A stretch of DNA of 56,786 nucleotides, taken from a virus. This document shows, in pieces, positions 8,255 through 16,016 of the stretch. The translations under genes were made by a program, and so were the position numbers. The DNA lies in the IMG/VR virus record IMGVR_UViG_3300046453_000187, positions 1-56,786 of that record, one strand, 5' to 3'. Below the pieces are notes generated by a model that worked only from the letters and a program-made list of their open reading frames with translations, did not search any database and had not been told where the DNA came from. Every line of letters starts with the position of its first letter. Within the stretch, counting starts at the first letter, position 1.

Positions 8255-8264
8255 GGTCAGGCTC

Positions 8265-8732
8265 CTATGCTGCTGCCCATTGCCGCGAGTCATGCTCGCG
8301 ATGCAATTCGGCGTGGCAGGCAGAACAGAGCCAGACCACGCATAGCGGTTCGTTGTAGTGGGTGTGATGTCCTTGGATGTTTTCGGTGCTGAAGCATCCA
8401 GGAGATGTGCAGCACGGGGATTTCCAAAGCTTGCCGCGCTTAACCGCGCTTTCGACAAGGTTGTGGGCGTGCCGCTTATCACCATTTCGCTCTATGTAGG
8501 CTCGCTTGGCCAGCGTTGAGCGCTTCCGGCCCTCATCAGTTGCCGCATAGCTTTCTCTTGCCTCAATCCTGTGAGGCAGCGATGCTCGTCTCCGCTCATA
8601 TTCCCGGTATTGATCACGGTTTACGCTGTAATTTGCGCGAACGTTTGCCTTAACGCAGTCCTTGCAGGATGAGCGCTTAGGGTAGAAATCACTCTCGGAC
8701 TTATGAGCGCCACACTGTTTACAGTGCTTCAT
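8265..8732 (-). CDS. HNH-type endonuclease-like zinc protein
   Basis: A 155-residue protein. The N-terminal MKHCKQCGAHK ... SCKDC forms a four-cysteine zinc-ribbon. The C-terminal part has the HNH-like core GHHTHYNEPL and WLCSACHAELHR, with a CxxCH metal site. It would bind and possibly nick DNA. Phages carry such proteins in early regions as accessory endonucleases. A GAGG site precedes the ATG, and it sits immediately downstream of ssb. Confidence 0.8.
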   Translation of the reverse strand: MKHCKQCGAHKSESDFYPKRSSCKDCVKANVRANYSVNRDQYREYERRRASLPHRIEARESYAATDEGRKRSTLAKRAYIERNGDKRHAHNLVESAVKRGKLWKSPCCTSPGCFSTENIQGHHTHYNEPLCVVWLCSACHAELHREHDSRQWAAA

Positions 8733-8755
8733 TGGCGCCTCACTTCATGGCGGGG

Positions 8756-9238
8756 TCAGAATGGGATATCGGTGTCGTAGGCATCATCAGCGGGCTGATT
8801 CTGCTGTGGTGCCGCCTGCTGCTGTCGCGGTTGCGGTCGAGACTGCTGCTGCGGCTGTTGCTGATTGCGCTGACCCTGCTGATTACCTTCCTGCAGCCTC
8901 CCACCCAAAAGCTGCATCGTGCCCTGCATGTCCACGATGATTTCAGTGGTGTAGCGCTTGATGCCGTCCTTCTCCCATTCACGAGTGGAGAGCTTGCCCT
9001 CTATGTAAACCTGAGAGCCTTTGCGCAGGTACTCCCCGGCGATTTCCGCGACCTTGCCGAAGAGCGAGACCCGGTGCCATTCGGTCTTTTCGACTTTCTG
9101 GCCGGTCTGCTTGTCCGTCCATTGCTCGCTGGTAGCCAGACTAACGTTCGTAACCGCGTTACCGTTGGGTAGGTAGCGAACGTCTGGGTCTTGGCCGCAA
9201 GTGCCCACCAGAATTACTTTGTTGATACCACGGGCCAT
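8756..9238 (-). CDS. ssb: Single-stranded DNA-binding protein
   Basis: A 160-residue SSB. The OB fold occupies about 1-110 ([12 protein letters not shown] ... [13 protein letters not shown] ... [12 protein letters not shown]), followed by a Gln- and Pro-rich linker. The acidic tip DTDIPF normally docks partner proteins. It would coat ssDNA during phage replication and recombination, and it heads a module with the exonuclease and ERF annealing protein. Confidence 0.97.
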   Translation of the reverse strand: MARGINKVILVGTCGQDPDVRYLPNGNAVTNVSLATSEQWTDKQTGQKVEKTEWHRVSLFGKVAEIAGEYLRKGSQVYIEGKLSTREWEKDGIKRYTTEIIVDMQGTMQLLGGRLQEGNQQGQRNQQQPQQQSRPQPRQQQAAPQQNQPADDAYDTDIPF

Positions 9239-9246
9239 ATGGCCTC

Positions 9247-9864
9247 CTATGCGGCGATGCCGAGCACTTTATTCATGCGCTCGTCGAGGATTTCGTAAAA
9301 GGTTTTGACGCGCTCGCTGATCTTTCGAATCATCACCTCGTCGCGGTACATGCGCTTTACGAACAGCGGCATGCCGGGCCAATAGCTGATGAAGTCGATC
9401 CATTCACGCTCCGACGCCCAAAGGCCGCCTTGGCATTGTGCGACGTGTTCCTTCGGAACCTCGCCCGCCAGGATCACGCCGACCTGAAACTTGGGCAGCT
9501 TGGTTTTGATTTCGGTCAGGCCGTTGGCCCCTACGAGCGCGTCAGGCGAGTACCCGATGCCGTGATTGAGGATGATTCCGACCTCTTGAGTGCGGACTTC
9601 TTCACGCTGCTCGTAAAGGTCACGGGCGACTCCTTCCAGCTCATGACCTCGAATGGTCGCCTTGGTCTGGAATGGAATCTCAGCAGCCTCTTCCGTGATG
9701 CGCTCACCGATCAACTGGTCCATATAAGTGAATGCCGCGACTCCGAAACTGGCCTGGCCCTTGCCGCTAACCAGCAACACGTCGAGCTCGGACGCTGTGG
9801 CGATGCCCAAGCGCAAAGCCAGCCATTCAGGCGTGCCCTGCTTGATGTCAGTGACGATCCTCAT
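9247..9864 (-). CDS. YqaJ-family viral recombinase exonuclease
   Basis: A 205-residue lambda-Exo-like nuclease. Family hallmarks are [18 protein letters not shown] at the N-terminus, [14 protein letters not shown], the metal-binding SPDALVG and the catalytic EIKTKLPK. It would resect double-stranded ends to 3' tails for annealing by the neighbouring ERF protein, with which it is translationally coupled (four-base overlap). Confidence 0.95.
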   Translation of the reverse strand: MRIVTDIKQGTPEWLALRLGIATASELDVLLVSGKGQASFGVAAFTYMDQLIGERITEEAAEIPFQTKATIRGHELEGVARDLYEQREEVRTQEVGIILNHGIGYSPDALVGANGLTEIKTKLPKFQVGVILAGEVPKEHVAQCQGGLWASEREWIDFISYWPGMPLFVKRMYRDEVMIRKISERVKTFYEILDERMNKVLGIAA

Positions 9865-10619
9865 TCGGACACCGCCGTTGCGGCCTCGGCCGCCTTGATT
9901 GCCTTGTTGAGCTGGCCGACCAGAACGTCATGACGAGCCTTTGGCACGCATGCAGCTGAGCCATATTCGCCGACGAACCAGTCGTTAGTTTTTTCAGTGC
10001 AGCGAGCGAGCAGGGCATTAATTCCCTTCGCCTGCGCTGGCGTGATGTTCGCCGTCGGCACTGCCGCGTGGCCGTCGTCATCCTCTCCGCGAGTGGTGAG
10101 GTTGAGCAGGGCGCTCATTACGTAACGCTTGCCATAGCTGGTAGATGAGCCAACCGCCTGGACAGCATTCTTGCTGCCACTAGTGTCGAGCGGCAGGAGC
10201 ATCGAGGTGCTTTCTCGGTGCCCGGCTCGGTGCATCAGGATGCCTGTCACATTCAGGCCTGCCTGAACATTCTCAACCTTAAAGGTGATCGCGAAGCCGT
10301 GCGCTTGCATGATCGGCTTGATCACGTCGTTGATGTCTTCGAAGGTGGCGTAGTCGCTGCGCTTCTGACCGTTAACCACAATCGCGCCACGCTCCGCGAT
10401 GCTTGGGATGTCGCTCTGCATGGCAGCCATTGCGGCATTGAACTCAGCCTCCGCGTCACGGGCCTGCATGCGCTCATGCATCAGCATCAAGCGCTCAAGC
10501 TTGTCGATATCGCAGGTAGGATCGGAAGCGGCGCGACTGATAACCGCCATGATGCTGGTGTCATTCGAGATGGTTGAAACCTGACGGCGCGGCTCAGGCA
10601 TGATGATTTCGGTAGACAT
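9861..10619 (-). CDS. erf: ERF-family single-strand annealing protein
   Basis: A 252-residue ERF-type recombinase. The core includes ARDAEAEFNAAMAAMQ, RSDYATFEDINDVIKP and AVGSSTSYGKRYVMSALLNL, features of the P22 Erf superfamily. It anneals complementary strands after exonuclease resection, for genome circularisation or recombination-dependent replication. Operon order SSB-Exo-ERF is typical. Confidence 0.95.
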   Translation of the reverse strand: MSTEIIMPEPRRQVSTISNDTSIMAVISRAASDPTCDIDKLERLMLMHERMQARDAEAEFNAAMAAMQSDIPSIAERGAIVVNGQKRSDYATFEDINDVIKPIMQAHGFAITFKVENVQAGLNVTGILMHRAGHRESTSMLLPLDTSGSKNAVQAVGSSTSYGKRYVMSALLNLTTRGEDDDGHAAVPTANITPAQAKGINALLARCTEKTNDWFVGEYGSAACVPKARHDVLVGQLNKAIKAAEAATAVSE

Positions 10620-10629
10620 GAGGTCCGCC

Positions 10630-11784
10630 TCAGTAGGTGATTTTGATGTTCGGGATCATGCCGCTGGCAATCAGCTTCACAGCCAGGCGAGCACAGTCTT
10701 CGGTCATGTTGTTATCCATGAAGGCTTCTTTTGCAGCCTTGTAGATCGCGCCCTTGTGAGCCTTGTCGGCTTCGCGGGCTGCTGCCTCACGGGCTAATTG
10801 AGCAGCGGCCTGTTCTTGCCGGGCGACCTCCTCAAGCCGTGCACGCTCGACCGCTGCGGCTTGGCGCTGCTCGGCTGCAATGCGCTCCTGCTCGCCGCGC
10901 TGGATGGCTGCGACCCGGTCGGCCTCGGCCTGTACCTTCAAGCGCTCGGCCTGTTCGGCAGCCAGTTGTAATTGAAGGGCTTGATTGGCTGCGGCCTGTT
11001 CGGCATCGCGGGCGGCCTGCTCAGCGGCGCGCTGCTGGGCGGCGGCTTGATCAATCAGCGCCTGCTCACGGGCGGCGGCTGCATCACGTTCGGCCTGGGC
11101 GGCAGCGGCTGCTTCGCGCTGGGCCTTTTCCACGGCTTCCCGTGCAATGGCGGCGTCACGCTCTTGCTGTTCACGCTGAGCCTTCTCCGCGTTGAACTTG
11201 GCAATCTCTGCCAGTTCGGCTTCGTGCTTGGTCCGGTCGGCCAGCAGGGCGCGCAGTGTTGCGAGCGACTTGTCCTTCACCTGGGCGGCTTCGGGCAGAA
11301 ACTCTTCCCAGCTGTCGTCGAGCGCTACCAGCTCCAGATCGGCGATTACCTGTGCGACGACCGCAGCAGTCGGCGTCTCGGCGAATACGGCTAGATCCTT
11401 GAGGTTCTGGATGGCTTGATTGTGGTCATCGACGCGCTTGTCTTCCTTCGCCTGCCATTCATTCAGTGGACGGCGAACTTCCTCCTGCCATGAATCCAGG
11501 GTGTCGCGAACCCGTTTTCGCTCAGCGTCGATCTTCTTCGGGATTTCTTTCAGGTCGGCGACCAGCTTCTTGCCGACATCATCCAGCGCCGTTTTGGACC
11601 GAGCGACCTTGTAGGCCATCGAGGCGATTGCTTCGCGACCCTTACGACTTGTGATGTCCGGGGTGAAGCCGTCGATCTCGACGCGAATCTGCTGTAGCCA
11701 CGGCTCAAGGCCCTTTTCGGCACTGAACACTGCCATGGCGGTTTCTTGCGGTGGCACAACGGCCAATTGGGTTTCATTAGACAT
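10630..11784 (-). CDS. Long coiled-coil phage protein of the recombination module
   Basis: A 384-residue protein. The first 200 residues are helical (from MSNETQLAVV). Residues about 200-340 are an alanine-, glutamate- and arginine-rich coiled coil with many REQ/AEQ repeats, and a short globular C-terminus follows. Similar proteins sit beside ERF genes in Pseudomonas phages; the role is unknown, perhaps a scaffold for recombination proteins. The start at 11784 has AAGGAGATAG; the longer frame to 11997 reads through the upstream gene. Confidence 0.8.
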   Translation of the reverse strand: MSNETQLAVVPPQETAMAVFSAEKGLEPWLQQIRVEIDGFTPDITSRKGREAIASMAYKVARSKTALDDVGKKLVADLKEIPKKIDAERKRVRDTLDSWQEEVRRPLNEWQAKEDKRVDDHNQAIQNLKDLAVFAETPTAAVVAQVIADLELVALDDSWEEFLPEAAQVKDKSLATLRALLADRTKHEAELAEIAKFNAEKAQREQQERDAAIAREAVEKAQREAAAAAQAERDAAAAREQALIDQAAAQQRAAEQAARDAEQAAANQALQLQLAAEQAERLKVQAEADRVAAIQRGEQERIAAEQRQAAAVERARLEEVARQEQAAAQLAREAAAREADKAHKGAIYKAAKEAFMDNNMTEDCARLAVKLIASGMIPNIKITY

Positions 11785-11839
11785 GACTATCTCCTTGCGC
11801 CATGCAGTTGCCGGGGCGCTGCGGTTAAATGGGGAAGGG

Positions 11840-12037
11840 TTACTGAGAGGCTTGCTGCTGGACGCGGTAGCGGAGCACTTGAAGAACTCGGCCACGATAG
11901 CCGGGCTCAGCGTACTGCTCGACTGGAGGGCCGTAGTAGCCGCGCAGTTCAGCAAGGCGGTAGGCTTCACGAAGGTTGTGAGCGCTGATTTCTTCAAGCT
12001 GCTCGTCGATCAGAGACGGGTAGAGTGGGGTGCTCAT
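11840..12037 (-). CDS. Small hypothetical protein
   Basis: A 65-residue protein (MSTPLYPSLIDEQLEEI ... GYRGRVLQVLRYRVQQQ) coupled by ATGA overlap to the upstream gene. Basic C-terminus. No recognised domain. Confidence 0.7.
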   Translation of the reverse strand: MSTPLYPSLIDEQLEEISAHNLREAYRLAELRGYYGPPVEQYAEPGYRGRVLQVLRYRVQQQASQ

Positions 12038-12612
12038 GGCTTCACCTGCTGACGGTATTGCGCGTCGTAGAGATATCCAGCACCAACAACATCGCAGCGG
12101 CCCATCGAGTCTTCCACGATCTTGTTGATGGCGGCGAGTCGCTGCTCTTCGGCAATCTGCTCAGGTGTGCGGATAGGTCGAAAGCAACCATGCGCACCCT
12201 GTGCAACACGAAGAGAACCAAAGTCAGCGGCACTGTTGAAGGTAAAAGCCGCAACCTGAACGCATCCGCTAAGGTAATGGGCGATAACCGTAACGTTGTC
12301 GCCTACAGCTGGATCACTAGGCAGCGTCTCCTCCGGATTGAATCCGGCGAACTCGCACACAGTCCCAACGGGCGGCAGGCCTTCGCCATTCCAGTTCTCA
12401 GGCTTGCTGATGGCCGAATAAGCGATGAATGATGGGCATCCTTCCGGGCCATAACGGAAGTGGTCTTTCACTTCGTGAAGATCGGGCTCCATGGCCCACG
12501 CTTCGAGAGCTATTTCGTCCTCGACACGCCAAAACACTGGCCGCTGATTTGGACTGTTCGGCAGGCTCAAGTGTGTTGAGCCCACTGGGGCTTTACTCCA
12601 GTCAATCTTCAT
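12034..12612 (-). CDS. Hypothetical phage protein
   Basis: A 192-residue soluble protein beginning MKIDWSKAPVGSTHL. The C-terminal RPIRTPEQIAEEQRLAAINKI is a motif shared by several lambdoid accessory proteins of unknown role. Part of a run of four coupled genes (12034-13222) joined by four-base overlaps. Confidence 0.75.
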   Translation of the reverse strand: MKIDWSKAPVGSTHLSLPNSPNQRPVFWRVEDEIALEAWAMEPDLHEVKDHFRYGPEGCPSFIAYSAISKPENWNGEGLPPVGTVCEFAGFNPEETLPSDPAVGDNVTVIAHYLSGCVQVAAFTFNSAADFGSLRVAQGAHGCFRPIRTPEQIAEEQRLAAINKIVEDSMGRCDVVGAGYLYDAQYRQQVKP

Positions 12613-12803
12613 GCCGCTCTCCTTGGCTGGCGCGCCTGGCTCTCGGCCCGAATCTGCGCGCAGTAGTCATTGAATTCGTCGGAGTCGATGACCTGCGACG
12701 TGAAGTAAGCGATGACGAGGCCCTCGGCCAGCCCTGAGGCAAGGTCTGGGTTTTCGTGAGCCGGTATGTCGGCAATGGCCGCTTCGATTATTTCGCGGCT
12801 CAC
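12609..12803 (-). CDS. Small hypothetical acidic protein
   Basis: A 64-residue protein (MSREIIEAAIADIPAHEN), acidic with a basic tail, coupled at both ends by overlapping start and stop codons. No recognised family. Confidence 0.7.
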   Translation of the reverse strand: MSREIIEAAIADIPAHENPDLASGLAEGLVIAYFTSQVIDSDEFNDYCAQIRAESQARQPRRAA

Positions 12804-13222
12804 AGTGCGTCCTCTTCGGCCTTGGCGATCAGCGCGTCATCGACAAGAGGCCGAAGTAGGGCCTCAGCGATTTCGAAAAGCTTGGCCATGGGGTGGCCGG
12901 TGCCAACCAGGTAGCCCGCGATGGTCGGCGATGCGTACCCGTAGGCGTTGTTCAGGACGAGCTGGGCCAGCCAGTCCTCCTTGTCTTCGCCGTCGATCTG
13001 CTGCTGGCTCAGGTGATCCTGAAGGGCGACCAGATACTCAGCGTGCCTGACACCTTGTTCTGGGTGCCCGATGCGCTTGAAGCGAACATCCGACCGGTGC
13101 CGGACGATCTGCTCGCACGACTCAGCCAGCCATTCAGCCGCTGCCGTCTCCCGCGCCTCATCATCCTCAGGAGGCAACGCACGGTCGTAGTTCAGTTGCG
13201 CAATCTGCAATGCTGCGTTCAT
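12800..13222 (-). CDS. Hypothetical phage protein
   Basis: A 140-residue acidic, helical protein (start MNAALQIAQLNYDRALPPEDD). No motif or membrane segment I recognise. First gene of a coupled four-gene run. Confidence 0.7.
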   Translation of the reverse strand: MNAALQIAQLNYDRALPPEDDEARETAAAEWLAESCEQIVRHRSDVRFKRIGHPEQGVRHAEYLVALQDHLSQQQIDGEDKEDWLAQLVLNNAYGYASPTIAGYLVGTGHPMAKLFEIAEALLRPLVDDALIAKAEEDAL

Positions 13223-13246
13223 GGTCGCCTCCGTGGGCTGGGTTAG

Positions 13247-13834
13247 TTAGGAGTCGGCTGCGATGTCTGCAAGGATTTGGGCCTTGCGCTTCTCGAAGCG
13301 AGCGCTCCAAGTCGGCTTACCCTCTACGCGCCAGATGGTTGCGCCTCGCTTGCGGAGCTTTCGAGCACGAGCAGGAGAAACTCGATTCCCCCATTTCTCT
13401 GTTCGGTAAATGGCTTCCCAGTACTCGACTGTCTCGCGCTTGTCATACTTGTAGTACCGGCTGCTTGGATTATTTTTAGATAGCCATTCGTTCATCAGTG
13501 ATACGTCAACTGTGGCCGAACTAAACACGTAGCAACGCTCAAGAGACTCAAGGGTTCCGACGCCCATCTGCGCGGTAGGCACGCCAACATCAACGCCGCA
13601 CGACCAGACCTGACCCTTGCATTCGAGGGTTGACCCATCTGTAAGCTTGATCGTGAATTCACGTCCAGCGAAGGCATCGCGCGTTCCAGGTTCAATCTTC
13701 AGGAAGTCGTAGAAACCACCGTCATTCGATACCAGAAGGTTCCCGGTTCTCTCGTAGACGAGGCGTGGCAATTCGTCGAGCAGCAAGAACGTCTGCCCTT
13801 GCTTCGTCCTGATCACATCAATGATCTTTGGCAT
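13247..13834 (-). CDS. Hypothetical phage protein
   Basis: A 195-residue protein with a beta-rich first half (LPRLVYERTGNLLVSNDGGFYDFLKIE) and a basic C-terminal third (PARARKLRKRGATIWRVEGK). AGAGG lies upstream of the ATG. No recognised domain. It is the last clear gene before a region of about 0.9 kb without large genes. Confidence 0.7.
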   Translation of the reverse strand: MPKIIDVIRTKQGQTFLLLDELPRLVYERTGNLLVSNDGGFYDFLKIEPGTRDAFAGREFTIKLTDGSTLECKGQVWSCGVDVGVPTAQMGVGTLESLERCYVFSSATVDVSLMNEWLSKNNPSSRYYKYDKRETVEYWEAIYRTEKWGNRVSPARARKLRKRGATIWRVEGKPTWSARFEKRKAQILADIAADS

Positions 13835-13987
13835 CGCGAAAACCTCTGTTGTTAGTTCAAATCCACTCGCTCATCCCTCGGCCGCTCGCTATTGCCGGTG
13901 GGCGCAAGGGGAGGACTGACGGGTGGATTCGGGAAAGGGGGTGCCGGTTACGTTGTCCGGCGCCATAGTGCCAATGGCCGCACTCGT

Positions 13988-14130
13988 TCAGGTCCGCCGC
14001 AAGGCCTTCTGGCTATCGGGGCTGGTAGCAAGCCAGCGCACTCCGGGGCCGATATTCTCTCGTCGGTCCAAGCGCCCAGCTCTGTAGTGGCTGGTTACTG
14101 TCGCGCGGCGACCTTGCGTTGTTACTTCAT
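13988..14130 (-). pseudogene. Frameshifted small ORF
   Basis: A good AGGAG site precedes ATG-AAG-TAA, which stops after two codons. One extra base in the short A run after the ATG would open a 47-codon frame. That frame would begin MKVTTQGRRATVTSHY and end SPDSQKALRRT, closing at 13988. I infer a one-base loss; a sequencing error or chance are the alternatives. Confidence 0.35.
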
Positions 14131-14174
14131 GGCGATATCTCCTGTCGCTCGCTCACTGGGCAGGCAGTGGCCAC

Positions 14175-14354
14175 CTATGAAGCTGCATTGGAATGTCGGT
14201 CCTGACCAAGATGCCTAACTACGTCCGCCCGTTCGCATACAAACAGTTGGCCTGGATCAGCTTTTTTCATGGGGCGCCGACATTCCGATACAGCCTCGCC
14301 TTCGCAGGTAAAAACCTCCAGCAAGGTGATCGGTCCGTCTATTCCGGCTGTCAC
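14175..14354 (-). CDS. Possible 59-residue Cys-containing protein
   Basis: A GTG-started frame with four cysteines (TCEGEAVSECRRPMKK ... LFVCERADVVRHLG), reminiscent of small zinc-binding phage proteins. The ribosome site is weak (AGG only) and codon use is not decisive, but the residue content looks protein-like, and no better coding solution exists on either strand here. Confidence 0.4.
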   Translation of the reverse strand: MTAGIDGPITLLEVFTCEGEAVSECRRPMKKADPGQLFVCERADVVRHLGQDRHSNAAS

Positions 14355-14431
14355 ACTGCCTGTGCTTTATCGACGAACCTTCGCAGTGATTCCCGTCGTT
14401 GCAGATGGCCGGTTAACCCGGGCCGCTACGT

Positions 14432-14521
14432 CTATTTGAAGATCGCCCTAGCTCGCTCATTGTCCAGGGCCACGCCCGCTTTCATCTGCGTGCTGGTCAC
14501 GTCTCCAGCGCCGAGTTCCAC
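14432..14521 (-). CDS. Possible 29-residue micropeptide ORF
   Basis: GTG-started frame of 29 codons (begins MELGAGDVTSTQMKAG, ends ARAIFK) between the 59-residue ORF and the inverted-repeat element. Weak ribosome site. Several other tiny frames overlap it. Listed so that the content of this stretch is recorded; it may be a remnant. Confidence 0.2.
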   Translation of the reverse strand: MELGAGDVTSTQMKAGVALDNERARAIFK

Positions 14522-14607
14522 GGTCCGTATTCATTTCGCCAGCGCTCGATAACAACCGATTCTGGGCGATTGACGCAGGGGGCCGCTTTCGCGGTGTGTA
14601 CTCATCC

Positions 14608-14731
14608 GCATCGGGGTGTGATCTGCCGTCCGGGGTAGCCTGTCCGGATTACTGGTGGGAGCCTGCTAAATCACCTGCCTCCAAACCGAGAGGCATATGT
14701 TTTAAGGTGCATTCAGATCACACCCCGATGC
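14608..14731 (-). ncRNA. Structured element closed by an 18-bp perfect inverted repeat
   Basis: Arms 14608-14625 and 14714-14731 are exact reverse complements (GCATCGGGGTGTGATCTG on + at the left arm). As leftward RNA, the 88-base interior has a nested hairpin, CACCT...AGGTG enclosing GCCTC/GAGGC, and a second hairpin TCCGG/CCGGA. A 15-codon frame (14649-14696, MPLGLEAGDLAGSHQ) lies inside. There is no U-run after the 3' arm, so it is not a simple terminator. It could be a cis-regulatory RNA, a small RNA or a small palindromic insertion; I see no flanking target duplication. Confidence 0.5.
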
Positions 14732-14756
14732 GCTCTCTCTGAGAGGATCGGGCAAT

Positions 14757-15074
14757 TTATGCGGTTGCTTTGCGGATGGCGGCGCGAGCACTTTCGATTG
14801 CGTGCTTCATGCCTGGATTCGTGCTTGGCGAATCCATATCGAAGCGCTCAGTGATGTCGCCTACCAAGTCCTCAAGCGCCTCAAACAAATCCTGCGAGGC
14901 AGCCATTACCTTGGCTCGATAAAGCGCCTCTTCATGAGAGATTTCGCAATCACGAATGGTGGGGTGCGCATCGCGCTGAATTACTAGCGCCACGCCCTGG
15001 TATGACAGATGGCGGTCCGTATCGATGATCCGGTACCCGCCAGTTACTTCCGTAGTGTCGACTTCAAGAGCCAT
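14757..15074 (-). CDS. Small hypothetical early protein
   Basis: A 105-residue protein beginning MALEVDTTEVTGGYRI, with a helical acidic C-terminus (ASQDLFEALEDLVGDITERF). The start at 15074 is preferred: GAGGA is at good spacing, and the preceding bases belong to an intergenic leader repeated before the two neighbouring genes. An in-frame start at 15137 would read that leader as protein. Function unknown. Confidence 0.65.
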   Translation of the reverse strand: MALEVDTTEVTGGYRIIDTDRHLSYQGVALVIQRDAHPTIRDCEISHEEALYRAKVMAASQDLFEALEDLVGDITERFDMDSPSTNPGMKHAIESARAAIRKATA

Positions 15075-15133
15075 GTCATGTCCTCTGTTGATTTCCCGTC
15101 TAGCCCTGTCGCCAAGGCCAGCCAGTGAAATCT

Positions 15134-15319
15134 TCATGCTGCGAACAGTTCTTTCTGTTGTGGCTCCGGCGTCACGAACGCAACCAGCTTCTCGCTGGAC
15201 CAGTCCGTTACATCGATCCAGTCGGCGTGCATCGCCTTCCAAATGTTCGGTGCAAGCCAGCGAGCGTCTTGTTTGTTTGGGCTTACGCAGAAGCGGTGGC
15301 CTTGGTCTTTCAGGCTCAT
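15134..15319 (-). CDS. Small hypothetical early protein
   Basis: A 61-residue protein (MSLKDQGHRFCVSPNKQDAR ... WSSEKLVAFVTPEPQQ) with GGAGG upstream of 15319. Its leader shares the AAATCAAC-N-GAGG motif with the genes on both sides. No recognised domain. Confidence 0.65.
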   Translation of the reverse strand: MSLKDQGHRFCVSPNKQDARWLAPNIWKAMHADWIDVTDWSSEKLVAFVTPEPQQKELFAA

Positions 15320-15381
15320 GCTGTGTTCCTCCGTTGATTTCCAATGCCGCCTCATCGAATCGGCATCTGTAAATGTGTGGG

Positions 15382-15618
15382 TCAGCCCTGCGCATACGGG
15401 ACGTTGTTGTCGAGCAGCCAGTACTCCATCCAGCCGTTGGCTGACGTGTCCATGTGGCGGCAATCGAAGTTGAGTGAGTCATCGCAGTTGCTGCCGATGA
15501 ACCTGCCGTCTGACAGAGTTACTTTCATCCATGCTCCCTGCTGTCCATGCCCTTCAATGTGAAGAGTTGCACCGGCTCTCATCAGGTTTACTGGGTCCAC
15601 AGTTACTTGCCTTCCCAT
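15382..15618 (-). CDS. First small gene of the leftward early operon
   Basis: A 78-residue protein (MGRQVTVDPVNLMRAG), beta-rich with several Trp and Asn in the C-terminal half. CTGGAGGG precedes the ATG. It is the first gene after the leftward promoter and nut-like site, the position of lambda N, but it is not arginine-rich and I see no N-like motif. Function unknown. Confidence 0.65.
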   Translation of the reverse strand: MGRQVTVDPVNLMRAGATLHIEGHGQQGAWMKVTLSDGRFIGSNCDDSLNFDCRHMDTSANGWMEYWLLDNNVPYAQG

Positions 15619-15807
15619 CTCGAATCCCTCCAGTTGATTTTCCGGATGCCCCTGTCTCCAAGGGCATCGAGGAAATCTGTTCTCGAACCAGGCACCGGTC
15701 GCTCATCCGGTATCACGCTTCCCACTTCACTCGGGGCCTGCGTGTCGCTTGAATGACAGCTTCATGGCCGTCACACCTGTTCGCAGCTCGCCCTGTTGGG
15801 TCTGCTG

Positions 15808-15853
15808 GCCTTCTATGCCTGAAGGCTCGGCGGTCTATCGATGTTAAAGAGCG
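15808..15853 (-). promoter_or_regulatory. nut-like antitermination site (boxA plus hairpin)
   Basis: On the leftward strand CGCTCTTTAACA (15853-15842) is a full match to the boxA core known from rrn and lambdoid nut sites. Fifteen bases on, GCCTTC-AGGCATA-GAAGGC (15826-15808) forms a six-pair hairpin in the boxB position. It lies between the leftward promoter and the first early gene, so it probably loads Nus factors for antitermination. The cognate phage factor is not identified. Confidence 0.6.
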
Positions 15854-15909
15854 GGCGGGGCCTTTCAGTCCCTGTCGCGGCTTCGGTTTGTCGCTGCGAT
15901 GGGTGAACA

Positions 15910-15949
15910 TTACCTGTAGGTAACTCATATCGTCAATACCCGTGGGTAA
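15910..15949 (-). promoter_or_regulatory. Leftward early promoter with two repressor operators
   Basis: Leftward -35 TTGACG (15936-15931) and a TAATGT-like -10 at 18-base spacing. Palindromic 14-mers of form TTACC-N4-GGTAA lie at 15910-15923 (over the -10) and 15936-15949 (at the -35; first base A). The same palindrome recurs three times beside the repressor start, so this is probably the repressed early leftward promoter. Confidence 0.65.
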
Positions 15950-15965
15950 TCTTTTTTTGAGTGGC

Positions 15966-15993
15966 CATAAAAAAACCCGCACATGGCGGGTTT
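15966..15993 (-). terminator. Rho-independent terminator of the repressor operon
   Basis: Leftward reading gives AAACCCGC-CATGT-GCGGGTTT followed by a T run, just after the stop of the 306-residue gene. It separates the repressor-kinase operon from the leftward early promoter that lies immediately beyond. Confidence 0.85.
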
Positions 15994-16016
15994 GTTGTTC
16001 TTTGGGTGGGGGAGCG

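Larger units (their letters stand above)
15082..15668 (-). repeat. Dispersed intergenic leader repeat before three small genes
   Basis: Three leaders share GG(A)AAATCAAC-N-GAGG immediately before the start codons of the genes at 15074, 15319 and 15618 (+ strand 15082-15097, 15328-15342, 15627-15643). The first and third also share an upstream CCTTGG-N-GACAGGG segment (to about 15123 and 15668). They look like duplicated gene boundaries. Confidence 0.6.

Noticed and set aside
10731-11394. Long rightward ORFs opposite the coiled-coil gene
   Set aside because: Composition is that of the complement of an Ala/Glu/Gln-rich repeat region; no ribosome sites, and the leftward gene is convincing.
13892-14552. 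Two rightward ORFs (108 and 119 codons) in the gene-poor stretch
   Set aside because: Residue composition is not protein-like, no good ribosome sites, and they run against the leftward operon.
15075-15137. N-terminal extension of the 105-residue early protein to the ATG at 15137
   Set aside because: The extension translates an intergenic leader that is repeated before neighbouring genes; the ATG at 15074 has a better ribosome site.
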